The notes below the pieces were generated by a model. The model made no database searches, had not been told where the DNA came from, and saw only the letters and a list, made by a program, of their open reading frames with translations. Positions 10,300 to 22,865 of a DNA stretch of 64,000 bases are shown one piece after another; the first letter of the stretch is position 1; every line of letters starts with the position of its first letter. The translations under genes were made by a program, and so were the position numbers. The DNA comes from Paracentrotus lividus (Eukaryota > Echinodermata > Echinoidea > Camarodonta > Echinidae), in NCBI GenBank assembly GCA_940671915.1, contig CALNVZ010003426.1, positions 39,489,490 through 39,553,489 on the forward strand, written 5' to 3'.

Positions 10300-11170
10300 T
10301 TTGGTTTTGCTAAAAATGTCTGTGATTCCCTAGGGAGGGGAAGGGGTGGGGGAGGAGGTAGGGGTAACAGCCTGCCTGCATATATGAATGTTTCATTCAT
10401 TGGAATAATGCATAACCTGTTCAGAGATGCAACATGTATCTATCTTCTGGTGTGCATTTCCCTCATTTTACTTGCTAATAATGTCTAGATGATAAAGTGT
10501 GGGAGGAGGGGGGGGGGGGACTGCTAACTATTAACTGACAAAAGTGTTTGCAACTGGTATGATAATTAACTTATTGGACATTGCAGAGATGCAACATGTA
10601 TCAATCTTATGATTTCCATTTTTTCATTTTTACTTGCTAATGAATGAAATAATGTATGGGAGGGAGGGAGGCAAAGGGAGGGGCTCTAGCCCTCTATCTA
10701 ACACGTTTAACTTATTCATATGATGAATAACTAATTAGACTCTATCCAACTTTGGAAATGCATATATCTTGAGAGGGTGGGGGAGGGGTTGCCAACTGTC
10801 TGCCAGCACTGCTGCCTACATTTACAATCAACTATAAACTGGAATTATGAAAAATGCAATTATGCATCCATCTTTATGGTATTCATTTTTCTTGGGATTC
10901 GGTGTCATTTATGGAAATAATCCCCTGGGGGAAAGGGTAAGGCTTGCTACATAACTGCTAGCACTGTCAGCCTACATACATGTTTTACGGGAATGATGAC
11001 AAATTATTCTACTCTTTCAAAATGCAAGGTAATGTATCATCTTTAAAAAGTATGATAAAAAAATACAATCTTGAGGCATGCATTTTTATTCGGATTTCCT
11101 CGGGGGAGGAGACAGCTTACGAACTAACTGCCTCCCTGTAAAACATTAATGTTTCATGCACTGGAATAAG
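10300..11170. repeat. Degenerate tandem array, period roughly 200 bp
   Basis: About four to five diverged units recur. Each has a G-rich block (GGGGTGGGGGAGG at 10335, GGGAGGAGGGGG at 10501, GGGAGGGAGG at 10659, GGGTGGGGGAGGGG at 10776, GGGGGAAAGGG at 10927, CGGGGGAGGAG at 11101), followed by a C-T-G-C-rich phrase, a GGAATWATG phrase and an ATGCAACATGTATC / ATGCATCCATCTT phrase ending in a T-rich stretch. Period and identity vary, so this is an old satellite-like expansion. Confidence 0.6.
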
Positions 11171-12537
11171 GAATAGCTAAGCAAAAACCTATCTTCTTAT
11201 ATGCATCATGCATTTTAACTCTTTTGCATAAATTACAAAACTGTCAATGCAACTCTACGCAAGGCATAATCAACTTTTATGTCTCCATGTTCGCTATTTT
11301 GATAAAAGCCGGAGGATGATCGATTAATGCGAAACATTAAATGTTGGGTGAAAAAAGGGAGGACAAGTACAGGTTTCCACTGAAATTCATAGATGTGAAT
11401 TCTTATATATAGAAGAGGTATTAAGCGTCTGTCAACTGCTTGCCATATTAATGGATACACATGTGAAGATTATGTAAATTGTTGTATCTCTACCTGCGTC
11501 CCTGACTCTCTCTTTCAGCTTTCACTGACAACTAAAGAATTAAGTGGAATTGTGTCTCGCATAACCTTCTTTCTTTTTAGTATCATTCTTCCACTCTCAT
11601 CTGTACTTCATTGCTCTGAAAGGAATGGATTTTTTTTCAACTTTTCCATTTCTAGGAGAAATTGAGGAGCTGGGAAAAAAAAATCATTCCTCTCTTAGAA
11701 GAGCGATGAATTAAGGATGAAAGTGAAAGAATAATGCTCAAAAGAAAAAGATGTAAAATGAATATCCATCTTGTTTTCTACCCGTTCTCTCTCTTTTTTT
11801 TTTTTTTTGTTGCAATCTGTCTCCTGCACTCTCTTTCTGACTATGTTAGCATCAATTCACATTAGAATTACTCACATTCCTTCCAGCATGAAGTGAAACA
11901 AGAAGAATAATTTAAAGTGCAAATATCATCTAGCACAGGCACTAAAGGAGAGTCTGAACCACAGGCTACACAATACCACATTCTTCACTGTGGTAAACCA
12001 GGGTAATGATATCAATTCCATTTCGCTCATAATCAAGTCTGTGGATTCAGACTACACAAAGTGCACATGAACTTGTCTGGAAGATGGAAGAGAAATAAAA
12101 GGAAATCATGGAGTGAGGAAGAGCAGATCTCTTAACCTCACTTGAGTATCACATAAAGCAAGTACGCCCCAGTCTGCAGGAGAGCAAGTAGGGCATTATA
12201 TTTTGATTATGCCACATTTAGTGTTAACAGCCTTTTTGCTTTATCACCATACATAGTCTACGAGGTTGGGTGATGATAGAAGTACACATGAACTTGATTA
12301 CAGTACAGGCAGGAGTTTCCAGTATTCTAACTCTAAAATCAAGAGACCAAAAATAAAAAGCAAGGCTCCACTCCAGGATCTCACACCTCCTACACACCAT
12401 GAATAACTCCTGAAACTAAAATATGTCTAGTCAACATGGACATATATTCATGAAATATTGATAAAAGCAAAGTATAGCCTGAACAAAAACACATTTCTGC
12501 TCCTATTCATGACATACCTAAACCAAATACGTGCAAC
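11171..12537. other. Non-coding stretch
   Basis: No gene recognised. A polypyrimidine/T run lies at 11785-11808. Short ORFs such as the minus-strand 11233-11460 lack motifs. Confidence 0.5.
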
Positions 12538-12675
12538 AAATGTGTTTGTAGTAAACACCAAAACCAGACTCAAATTAAATATATTATATGCAAATGCATT
12601 AATGGTAGATGCAGATACAGATGTGTAAAAAAACAAAAATGTGTTTGTAAATAACTACCAAAACCAGTCTCAAAC
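12538..12675. repeat. Short tandem duplication, period about 98 bp
   Basis: A phrase starting AAATGTGTTTGTA and containing ACCAAAACCAG(A/T)CTCAAA occurs at 12538-12576 and again at 12637-12675. Confidence 0.65.
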
Positions 12676-13606
12676 ATATTAGAGACAAATGCAATGAGAA
12701 AAGTAGAGACCCGTAGATAAAACAGACAAGATCGAGAGAGACAAATTATTAAAAGGGAACAAATTATGTGTTTAGGTCTAAAAGGGCAATAACTCTGTAA
12801 GATACGCCCTTTTGGCTCTCTCCGCCGATGAAATTACAGAGGTAAAATTACTAGCTAACTCTCTCTCTCTCAGCCTAGGTCTTGGGGCCATTTCCATCAA
12901 TGCCATCAACTTGTCCCCTCCCAGCGAAAAGTGCACCTGACCCCTCGCACCTTATCGCATTGCTGGTAGGTGCATACCCTTATCATAATTTATGGGGAAC
13001 AAAGGGTCTGAACAGCGAGACTATTAGTAGGCATCACTTGATAGGCTCTGTAGGACCTAGACATACAATGTAAGCAAATTTTTGTGATTTTGGACTAAAG
13101 GGGAAATTGGCTTGGGTTTAATTTTGAGGGTTTTTTGGGTGATATTTAAATTTCTATAAATTGCCTTTTATTTATAAGTGGAAAATTTCACAAAGACTGT
13201 TATGTAATTAAAGGTAAAAGGTTAACACAAAAAGGGCAAGAGAGGAAGATAGTGGGGTCAACAAATCAACAACTAGATGTAAAAAAAGAAAAAAAAACAG
13301 GTCTGAAACATGTTTTTCCAATCATTTTACCATTATCATTTAAATGGCCCATATTTTTTCTTACCCCTAGCCTTCTATACACAAGCATATTTTATAAAAT
13401 ATATATGTGATTAAATACCAAAGTGACTCAACAATGTAGTATTAAAAGAACCATTACCATATTTCAGAAACGTCATTGAGTCATTGTTAACAATCTTGGG
13501 AATCGGAACATGCCTTCTAGTCCGATTGTGGTTTACCCATGTTTCTATAGATTTGACCTTTCTTAAATGACAAAGGTCACGGCAGTGTGCAGGGGAGGTC
13601 GTACAC
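12676..13606. other. Non-coding stretch
   Basis: No gene recognised. A CT-repeat patch lies at 12860-12873. The minus-strand ORF 13411-13608 has no recognisable motif. Confidence 0.45.
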
Positions 13607-13912
13607 ATTGCATGGGTCGCTGGATATACATTATCAAAACCAGATATGAATTCATAGGAAGGTGGGGGGGGGGGCTAAAATGGGTTTTTATTGTGGCCAG
13701 AAAAGGTCAATTAAAGGGGCTGTTGTTAATAGTGTAATTTGATGTCACTGTTAAACTCATTGCATGGGTCTCTGGATATACACATGGATGCTCTTATATA
13801 TCCATGATATACATTATCTAAACCAAATATGAATTCACCACAAAGGTGGAGGGGGGAGGGAGGCTGAAAATGTGCTTTGATTGTGGCTGAAAAGGTCAAT
13901 TAAAGGGGGAGT
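13607..13912 (+). repeat. Imperfect tandem duplication, about 155-bp period
   Basis: The units start CATTGCATGGGTC(G/T)CTGGATATACA and run through ATATGAATTCA, a G-rich run, ATTGTGGC and AAAAGGTCAATTAAAGGGG. They lie at about 13607-13720 and 13762-13912. The second unit has an extra 34-base insertion after the first phrase. Confidence 0.7.
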
Positions 13913-16100
13913 TTACATGCATTGTCTTTAGTGTTGTCATTTTTAACAAGTATCTAATAATGAATGTTACAAAATAAGGGCATTGCCAGCTAAGTGCTAG
14001 GAGGGACATTGATGGCAGAGATTCATGTTTCTCTGAAAAATATTGAAAACAAAATCCATCTTTTATAGCACATGACTAATATTTCAAAAAACATTTGTGT
14101 AGACTTAAATTATGTGATTGTTGATTGTAAGAACCTTCCAGGAGCAAGACGATCGCGCTTAAGTTTCTATATCATAAAGCCCTTTTTCTGGTCAGTAAAC
14201 CATAGAACAGCAAAAAAACAGGTACATTTGAGGGGCTTCAATAATTGTAATCCCACCTCATAAATTTATATTCATATTGCATTTAATTACCCTGCACTTA
14301 AGCAGACTGCCTTCATTCAATGCAGTTCAAAAGTTCGTACCCCACTCCCGCGAAATAATTTCTTTTATGTAAGTACATCCATGGCTGTCAATTCAACTGA
14401 AATCATGCCTAGTCTTACACGACAGGCTCTACTTCAACATCTTAAGAAGATCATAATAATGTTATCAGGTTTATTTCTTGAAAGTGACTGTTTGCAGTAG
14501 TCTAGGAAGTGAAGAATAGGTTAAGAAATTATACAAATGAATGTCTCCATACATGTACATGGGCAAATAGTACCACTGGTACAAATGTCAACACCTACAT
14601 GTATTCTGCTAGCAAAGACTCAAATTTGACACTTTAACAAATTACTGCCTAGGATGGAGACTAGCATCCAAACCCACTGCTGTTATCAGTGCACAAGTGA
14701 ATCTAGTCTTCTACTTCAGACCTTACTACACGAACAACATGGATTTATGCCTACAATCTAACAATAACAATAATAATACTTCATTCTTATATAGCGCATT
14801 TCATTACTGAAAGTAATAGCAATGCGCTTTACATACAGTATTACAGTCATATAAACAATAGATAAATCTAGAAATCAAATTTAAAACAATGACAAAGATA
14901 AAGATCTAGTCAACACCCTGTAAAATTATGAATTTTAAGCTGAAAATAAAATCATCTCTTTTAGGGCCAGAAGGATATTAGCACACATAGCCCAATATAT
15001 TTCAATATCATTCATGTTCTTTTATTTCTCCACTAACATAATGACAAAATCAAAGGTGAAAATCCTGCAAAAGGGCTGCATAATCAAACTATTTCTGATG
15101 GTTTTATGTGAGAAATCTAAGTCAGCATTATGTATTCATCGGCCCAACAAACATCAAAAGACATTTAGAAAGGGGGACGTTAGAAACTTGGGAACAATAT
15201 CCCTTCATCTTGCTACCACCCTATCCAACAAAAGCACAACGAAGGTGACATAGCGGTCAGGTTCAGTGTCGCTGAATGGCTATGGAAAAAAAAGGAAGGA
15301 AAAATACCAATTTAATGAATTTTGGCAAGTGTAATTTGAGCCTATTTACTGGAGTGGGTCGAGGGAGGAATACGTTGTTTAGGACGGATTTATCAGGATT
15401 GTGCTAGACCAGTGAGCTGTGTCAGTTTACCCCCCCCCCCCTTAAAAAAAAATGGAAAAAGGGGGAGTTCAAACTAGAATCTGATGGGTTATATCGGAAG
15501 GCAGAGTGAAAAGCATAATGTGAAACCATTCCTTTTGCAATATGTTATTCAGTTCAGGAATAAGAATATAAAAAACAAACACATCATTCTAATATCTACA
15601 TTAGCACCAAAAAGTAGATTCAATGATAAATATTTTTAAGTAAACAATGGCATATTTTAGTTTCATTATGTCATCAATTGTACAAGTTTATTCAATGCAG
15701 ATTTAATTTTGTTATTAAAGAATGCAAGAAAAATATAACGGGTTCCAATTTTGAGGAGGAACAATTGGTTTTGTTGATTTCAGATATTTCGAACTACTAT
15801 CAATGGGTCATAGTATTACTAATAATTGCATAATTTGGGCTTGCAATCAAATGATGATTCAAATTGTGTTGTCTCGTGGGGAAAGGGAGGGGAACAGCAA
15901 AAATTTAAATTGATATAAGTGATTCATTTCATCTACATCAGATTCAAATTTTATCAAGAAGGATGACTTCATTTATGGGAGATCTTTTCCTATTTGAAAT
16001 GGTTAATCTGAGACTTCAATTTGACAATCATTTCTTGTTTATTCATATATTTATATATTTGTTTATTTAGGCTTATTATCCATTATGTTATTTTCATTAT
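13913..16100. other. Non-coding stretch with one dispersed motif
   Basis: No gene recognised. At about 14787-14835 the phrase TTATATAGCGCATTTC is followed by GCAATGCGCTTTACATA, an inverted GCGC pair that looks like an interspersed-repeat end. A C11/A9 run is at 15431-15450. Confidence 0.45.
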
Positions 16101-16107
16101 ATTATTT

Positions 16108-16131
16108 TTATTTATCTATTTATTATTATTA

Positions 16132-16168
<37 letters not shown>

Positions 16169-16219
16169 TATTATTATTATTTTTTTTTTTTTTTTTTTTT
16201 TTTGTGGGGGGGGGGGGGG
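16108..16219 (+). repeat. (TTA)n microsatellite, T23 run and G13 run
   Basis: An ATT/TTA trinucleotide tract runs directly into a long T run and then, after TGT, a G13 run ending at about 16219. The homopolymers make lengths here unreliable. Confidence 0.9.
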
Positions 16220-16425
16220 TCCTGAAGATTTGATGTGTTAATCAAACTATTGAAGATAACCTAACAATCCCTCACATGAACCAAACAAGCTTCAGCCATC
16301 ACACACACAAATCCCTGCTTCTCTGATACACACGTATATACTTCTGGAAACTAAAACAATAGTATATAGAACACTGTGATCTTGGAAGGAAGACTAGGTC
16401 TGAACTTGGCTGAAAGTGCTAGAGG

Positions 16426-16620
16426 TTATGGGGTCAATTGCATTGTTACTGGAGTTGTGTCAGGCGGGAGGAAGACCTCCAAATGCTGGGCTCTTGCTGG
16501 GTGCTGGTTACGGAGGAGCACAGGGGATGGTCTGAGCTTTAACGCCAGTTCCCGCAGCGCGTCAAGAAAATTGGTGCTACAAATTTGCAAGTAATGTCTG
16601 GGACAGTGTGAAGTTAACAA
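16426..16620 (-). other. GC-richer patch with overlapping ORFs on both strands
   Basis: Against its AT-rich surroundings this patch is GC-rich and open on both strands (plus 16376-16594, minus 16426-16620). The minus frame reads TNFLDALRELALKLRPSPVL with a possible TTTGTAG acceptor upstream and a weak GTAACA donor downstream. No family is recognised. It could be an exon or part of a repeat. Confidence 0.2.
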
Positions 16621-17362
16621 GTCGGAACAGATGGGCTTGATTGGGTTTGACCCCCCCCCCTTTTGCCTTCACATTGTATGGCCATGCAGAATTTGCTCAT
16701 GTATCATAACATTTCTTGACATTCCCCTTGCTAGACATACACAAAGATGTGTCAATTGGTATAGAACTATAGATGATAAGACTACGTTGGGCATCTTGGT
16801 CACATGCACCGACATCATTTGAAAATTGATCTATATTTTTCACTCTTTACCCATGTGTTACTTGAGTATTTGGCAGGATGCAAACATTACTGGGGTATAA
16901 TCAACATTCTGCACATAAGTAAAACTATTTGTAATCTTGTGCCATGCTGGAATACACCCCAGGGAGTGGAGAATGTGCACATGTTTGCAAGGAAGTCCAA
17001 ATGCCATGGTTCAGGAAAATCATTTCCTCTTTTAAATCAAATTGAAGAATATCATCAACGCTATTCTAACCTTTAGAAGAAGAGATGAATTCCTAGAAAT
17101 ACCTTTTATAATGCCTCAATCAGGTTGGAGCTGAGAGGAGATCTACATTTATCACTGTCGTCATGACAACAGATGATGCTGGCAACTTAACATTTATTAT
17201 CATGCTCAATTTGCATTAATGATTCTGAAGCAGAAGGTATAATAGAATTCAATAAATATCAATTCCTCTACACAGCCAAAAGCTCCTATAGTCTCACATG
17301 ATTTATTCTCCTGAAGATTGATTCAATGATATCACTATAAAGAGAGGAAATAAATCTTGTTT
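16621..17362. other. Non-coding stretch
   Basis: No gene recognised. A 90-codon plus ORF at 16804-17076 has no motif, splice context or repeat relationship that I can see. Confidence 0.45.
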
Positions 17363-17365
17363 GAT

Positions 17366-17540
17366 ATGGCACTCTGGTGGCCTAGTGGTTATGATACTGG
17401 TCTAACCACCCAGAGGTTGTGGGTTTGAATCCCGCCCGGGCAGCCTGTGATCTTCATCACAGCAGCCTGGCTCCTTTTTCACACTGCAGTTGCGTGTGTT
17501 TCTACAACATCCCAACGGAGTAAAACCATTTAGGTTTGAT
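17366..17540 (+). mobile_element. tRNA-derived SINE candidate
   Basis: The head contains an RNA polymerase III A box (TGGCCTAGTGGTTATGATACTGG region, about 17377-17400) and a B box (GGGTTTGAATCCC, about 17420-17432) at tRNA spacing. A T arm and an anticodon-like stem with loop CTAACCA can be drawn, suggesting a valine-like AAC tRNA ancestor. The acceptor stem does not pair (5' CACTCTGG versus 3' CCGGGCA), so this is not a working tRNA. A tRNA-unrelated body (GCAGCCTGTGATCTTCATCACAG...) follows, as in SINEs. The 3' end is uncertain. Confidence 0.6.
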
Positions 17541-17947
17541 AGCACTATAATTAACCAAAAATAATAAGCCCCCAAGTTCATTTTTGAGCAGCGAAGATCA
17601 GATTCATTGAAATTCCCCTTCTTTTCACCAGTGACCTAGAAAATTTGCAAACAAATACAAACAAATAGGCATAATGGTGTTATCTTATTTTGGAAATGGA
17701 ATTGAGAATGCTTTATATAGCTGATGCTGAAAGTCAGGTGAAGTATCTGATGACTAGAAATCTGCTCTCACGCTGGGCGTATTAAGGTCTTGAAAACAAA
17801 ACTTCTCTGGTAAGACATGAAGGATGTGTAAAATAATTCTGCTGGTTTGAACTACAGGTCAGGTACAGTTATTGGTATAGTGTGAGATGGCACAGGAAAT
17901 AGAAGCAAGAGAAAAGAGTCTGGGGATTGGAGGGCGAAAAGAAGAAG
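17541..17947. other. Non-coding stretch
   Basis: No gene or repeat recognised. Confidence 0.4.
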
Positions 17948-18445
17948 ATGTTGGTAATGATGATAGCTGTGATGGTGGTGATAGTAGTGATGATAATGGT
18001 TGTGGTGATGGTGCTGGCTTGACAGTGGTGATGGTGGTGGTGGTAGTGATGATGGTTGTGGTGTGTGGTGGTGGTGGTGGTGGTGACGGTGACGGTGGTG
18101 GTAGTGGTGGTGATGGTGTGGTGGTTTGTGGTGGTGGTGATGTACTGATGATGGTGATGATGCTCATGGAAGTGGTTATGATGATGATGATGATGATGAT
18201 GATAGCTGTGTGGTGGTTTGGTATGGTGTGGTTTTGGTTGTGATGGTGGTGGTGGTGGTGGTTGTGATGTTGGTAATGATGGTTGTTGTGGTGCTGGTGG
18301 TTGTGGTGTTGGTGATTGTGGTGCTGGTGGTTGTGGTGGTGCTGGTGGAGGTAGATATGGGGGTGGTGATGGCGGTGGTGAAAACTGTGACAGTGGTGGT
18401 TGTGTTGGTGGTTGAAGTGTTGATAAGATGATGGTGATGATCATA
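17948..18445 (+). repeat. TGG/TGA/TGT degenerate triplet array (about 0.5 kb)
   Basis: Almost entirely TGG, TGA, GGTGGT and TTGTGG triplets on the plus strand. Long Pro/Thr/His-rich (minus) or Val/Met/Gly-rich (plus) ORFs result but are products of the triplet repeat. A (GAT)n core lies at 18177-18205, and weaker GATGATG phrases continue to about 18600. Confidence 0.9.
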
Positions 18446-18600
18446 CCATGGACCTATCCATGATCATACTAAGTTTACCAAGATTTATCAGAGAGATGTT
18501 GATAATGATGATGATGTTGATGACGATGATAGAGATGTTGATGGTGTAAGCCTTCTGATAGATGGGGATGACAGCAATTTTGATGATGATGTCGGTCATG

Positions 18601-21600
18601 TCTATGGTGCATATTTTCGCTAAAATAATACCCTCAAAAATTAATTACAGACCCCATGAAATGAAAAATGCCCCCCCTCAAAAAAAAAAAGAAAAACAAC
18701 AACGAAAATCTTTTCAACAAAAGCTGGACAACCAACAGAAGGAAGCACACAAATACGAAAGAGAAAAGTAACTTCAAAAGAAATGATAAGACAATTAATG
18801 GGAAATTGATTTCTTCAAAACAACTTCAAAACAACTTGGTGACACACACCAGTAACTTCTGAACAACCGAAAGATCATAAAAAGAAAAAGAACATTCCAA
18901 GACTTATAATATGAGAGAAAATATCCAGATTTCCCAAAGGACGATGCAATTTCTATTTTCTTTCTTAAAGCAAAGAAAATACAGTGTTTGTAAAACCATG
19001 GGAAGAGGGAAGCAGGAATGAAAGCAGCAAAAACAACTCTCAGCATAGCCAGAATAGAAGCATGTAAAATAATTCCACAAACATGAACCGTGGGTCATTC
19101 CTTGGAATCCGTTTATTCCGCGTTTATTCCACGATAGCTGGCAACTGAGAACCTGAGATCCAAAGGGGTGTTTTTGCAAGAGAAACCATATCTCAGAGCA
19201 AATGTACAGGGTAACATGTTGATGATGTGTTCACATATAACATCTACATGTATGAATCTTCAGAAAATGATCATGCAAAAGTCTTCGCAATATTTTCATT
19301 CTGCTAAAGATCGCTGGGAGATAAAAATGCTCTGGTGTGTCATTTCCCTGCAGCTTTACCACTTGTTAAGATCATTTTTTGCTCAGAAGAATTTTTGGTG
19401 AAATTTCAGTTGTGCAATGATGAAATAAAAAAATGTTATAAAAGCTAAACAACCCATATTGTGAAAATAAAAAGTTTATGAAAAATATAAAGAATGTCCC
19501 ATCTGAGACCTGTCATGCAGTTGTGGCAAAATATTGATTTCAAGTTAATACATTTTCTTTTGATACACAAAACAAATTGCCCATTTGAAACATTGCCTGA
19601 AATTGAGGGCTTTCTTTGCGATATCATATTACTTCAGCCAGTGTATTTAACATAAAAAAAACACCATGGAAAGATACATTCGGGTCCTACTGGCCGATGT
19701 GAACACTGCATAAAACGAAACTGTTTAGAAACGTGAGTTTACGCTGTTGTGCACCCGGATTTCTTTCTCCGTCTTTACAACTTGCTTCTCAGAGATGAAA
19801 CCATAAACGTATCCTTTCACTATTGTAATTTTTCTTGAAAGTTGAGCCAAAGGGTAGAGTGTCTTTTTTCTTCCTTTTTTTTTTAATTTGAACTTGAGGT
19901 GACATCCAATGTTGTCAATTTCTTTTTTTTCCAAACAGCCCCAAGCCATAGATTTCGTCAGTTTTAAGGCAAGGCCCTTTGTCCATAGGGCACCCTTTTT
20001 CTTTCTAGATGTCTAGTAAGGGCACCCAAATCCCCCAGACCAAACAGGGACTTTTGAAGTTAATCTTTCTCTAGCTATAACATTTCAATGTTGTACATGT
20101 ATCAGTAGAAATCACTAATCAAAATCAGATTTTTCTTCTCAAATTAGGAGAAATTTCTTTTTTTAAATTTTTTTGTTTTACTTCAACTAATTAAACAAAA
20201 TGAGTATTTTACGAACCTATGATCATATGAAAGTGAAGATACAAAGTATAACAGCAAATTGCTTATTTGTTCATCTGCATGTAAACTGAACAGTGATTTA
20301 ATATTTCCTCTCGAGTTGCCAATTTGAAGATTGCTAGAGAGTAATCCTTCCTTAGTTGTGAATTCAAGGTTAAGAGGGCAGCTGGCAAACACAACACCAA
20401 ACGACCAAAGCCGCTCTCTCTCTCGAGTCTTAACGTTTCTTGAAACATAAACTCTATCGTCGTGCCCTAAACCCCTTACATCTACTCAATGGCTGAATAA
20501 ATCTAAATGTGTTGACTTGGTTTCATTCTATTCTAGGAACTGCCCGAGCTGCAATTTGGGTAGATTTTCCTTTCTCTTTCTGTAATCATTTTCTTTCCTC
20601 CTATTGATCTCTTACATTTAAACTACATATATTTATCCCTCCTCTTTCTCTCTCGGGGGAGGGGGGGGGCAACCTTTCAAATAATATTCTGAGACTAAAA
20701 TAATGGGGATTTTTCCCTCTAAAAGAGAAAAATCAATAAGATGCAAATCTTCAGAATATTTGGTTATTCTCTTGGGATCCATTTATTGAAAAGAACAGAA
20801 ATTATTAGAAGGGCTACTTATTTGGTTTTCGTATGGCCATGAGGCCTATTCTAGTATTTTGGGGGGCAAACTGTCTCTGACCTCCCCCCCCCCCCCCCCA
20901 CACCAATAAATTTTGAGCTTTGCCTTGCCCCTGTGTATTTGAAGCACTGGGGAAGGGGATGGTGTGGTGTCCTACCCCTGTCTTTGGGTCATCTTCATCA
21001 GTAAACAGTAGTGGAGCACACTCCATGCAAATCTTGTCTTCCCCCTAGAAACATAAGATCTCTTGAAGTACACTTGACACAGTTATGCTTTTTTTTCATC
21101 AATAGAAATGGAATCCTCTGTCTCTCCTCATCTCATTCCAACCCCCCCCCCTCCCCCGCCATTTATCTGTTGTCAGTTCCTATAGGCCTATATCTTTTAT
21201 CAGGCAACAATATTTTATTAAAACAATTTTGTTCTTTTTCTGAATAGTTGTTTTCAAATCAGTTATATCGAGGCCTGTACTCTCTAATTAATAAAAAACA
21301 AACTGATTGTTTCCTATTTTTTTGTTGTAATGCAACAATTTTATCTAATGAAACATTTTGTTCTTTTTCTTGTCTTATTTTGTTTAGTTTAGTTTTGTTT
21401 TGGTTTTTTGTGTGTGTTCAAAATCATTTACTTTCTGTCCTTATATCTCCCTCATTTCATGTGATCTTTTGATAAGTAAACCATGTTTCTCTGTTTCAAT
21501 GTGAACACCTCACATTTGAAATTCCTTGGAAATCCAAAGGTTTTGAAGTTTATTTTCTATCTTCATAGACATCGTTCTCCATCATACTGCAATATTCATG

Positions 21601-22079
21601 AACATTGACACTTCTCACACCCGATCAATTCATCTACATTTCACCATGCCATGAAAAATACATGAATGATAATTCTTCCCTCGCTCTCTCTATCCATTTT
21701 CATCACCACATTGACTCCTGTGTATGATTCCCAGCTCTTCGAAAAGCACTGCCAAAGAACGAGAATGAAATAAAAAAGACTTTAGTTACCATTTTCGTCC
21801 CTAATGTCTGATTTTTGTGGAAAGAAGTGCAGCCTTCGATCTAGATGTCATCACTTTGTCTCCAGACTAAACAAGGATGAATTGATGGATCATAGCTTGA
21901 AGCAATAGAATATTAAACATTGGAGACATAAGCACATAGAGGAAGATGCATTAAGATGAAATATCCTTTCAATCAAAGACAGAAAGTGATGATTTTGAAG
22001 TGATATGAATGCAAGGGTTTGACAATGGATCTCTTGTTAACCGTATCAGGACAACTAGCCCCAGAAGAAAGGGTTAGGC
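18601..22079. other. Non-coding stretch
   Basis: No gene recognised. It contains a C8/A10 run at 18672-18690, a C17 run at about 20884-20900, a C10 run at 21140 and scattered T-rich tracts. All ORFs are short and featureless. Confidence 0.5.
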
Positions 22080-22101
22080 GTGGAGTTAGGGGATAGATTT
22101 T

Positions 22102-22140
22102 CAGCAGGGGTAGTTGTCCGGGGTAATTGTCCAGGGCACG
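22102..22140. repeat. GTAGTTGTCC-family repeat fragment
   Basis: GGGGTAGTTGTCCGGGGTAA followed by TTGTCCAGGG. Related phrases (GGACAACTAC, GGTAGTTGTC) occur at about 26478-26595 and 48170-48245, suggesting a dispersed repeat family. Confidence 0.45.
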
Positions 22141-22554
22141 GGCGTAGAGACAAATTCCTTTCTTTTGTAAGGGGGGGGGGGGATGAAGTATTCATAATCG
22201 GTAGAGCGGGACGCAATTCTTTTGTCAGTGGGGGGGGGGGTATGCGCTACACCAGTGGTCCAGAGAGTAGTTCTCCTAGAACTCTATTTAACATACGTTC
22301 ATGGTTTGACAGATGCTCTGACATGGAGCCAGTTTTTGTGGATTCCAACTAAATCTAACATCACGTTATCAGTGCCAAATGAAAATGAAATACGTCATTG
22401 CACTTCAGCTCCTCACTATCCAATATAATAAATATTATGTGGGACAGTCAACCATATAGGCCTATAACCAAGATCAGTTCAACATCTACATGTAAGAGCT
22501 AGAAGGCATTATCTCATATTATAATATCCTTTTACCATGTCAATACTATGCTTT

Positions 22555-22745
22555 CAGCGTCACACACATTTACAGCCAAGTCTCAAACTTTGCATCCCAG
22601 ACCAAACTTTGCGTTCAAAGAACACAAACTTGGTTTTTTGTTTATGTTCTTTGAACGTAAATTTTGCAATTTGGGATACAACGTCTGCGATATGGAACAC
22701 AAATTTTGCAGCCTGGGACGTAAAGTTTGCGACTTGTAGTTGGAC
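22555..22745. repeat. Short-period AAACTTTGC/TGGGA repeat with a hairpin
   Basis: Phrases of about 24-28 bases (variants of CAAACTTTGC...CCCAG and TAAATTTTGCA..TGGGA) repeat in both orientations. TTTGCGTTCAAAGAACACAAAC (about 22608-22629) pairs with the inverse at about 22642-22663. The resulting ORFs show an eight-residue periodicity that comes from the DNA repeat. Confidence 0.55.
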
Positions 22746-22865
22746 GCAAATACATCAGAAGTGTTCTTCAGGGCTTTGATACAATACATTATCTATAATA
22801 CACAGGGTCAGACATAGTTCAAAACAGGAGATGGATAGATTCTTGTAAACTTACAATCAATCCTC

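Noticed and set aside
10300-11170. CRISPR-like regular repeats
   Set aside because: Units are long, diverged and lack a constant repeat with variable spacers, and the sequence is eukaryotic.
16804-17076. 90-codon plus-strand ORF
   Set aside because: It shows no motif, splice signals or compositional difference from its flanks.
17371-17447. Functional tRNA gene
   Set aside because: The acceptor stem does not pair, and the sequence continues into a non-tRNA body.
17747-17760. Hammerhead-ribozyme-like CTGATGA followed by GAAA
   Set aside because: The spacing leaves no room for stem II, and no matching flanking stems are present.
17859-18444. Long ORFs of 102-191 codons rich in Pro, Thr and His
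   Set aside because: They are generated entirely by the TGG/TGA triplet array; there is no codon bias or non-repeat sequence.
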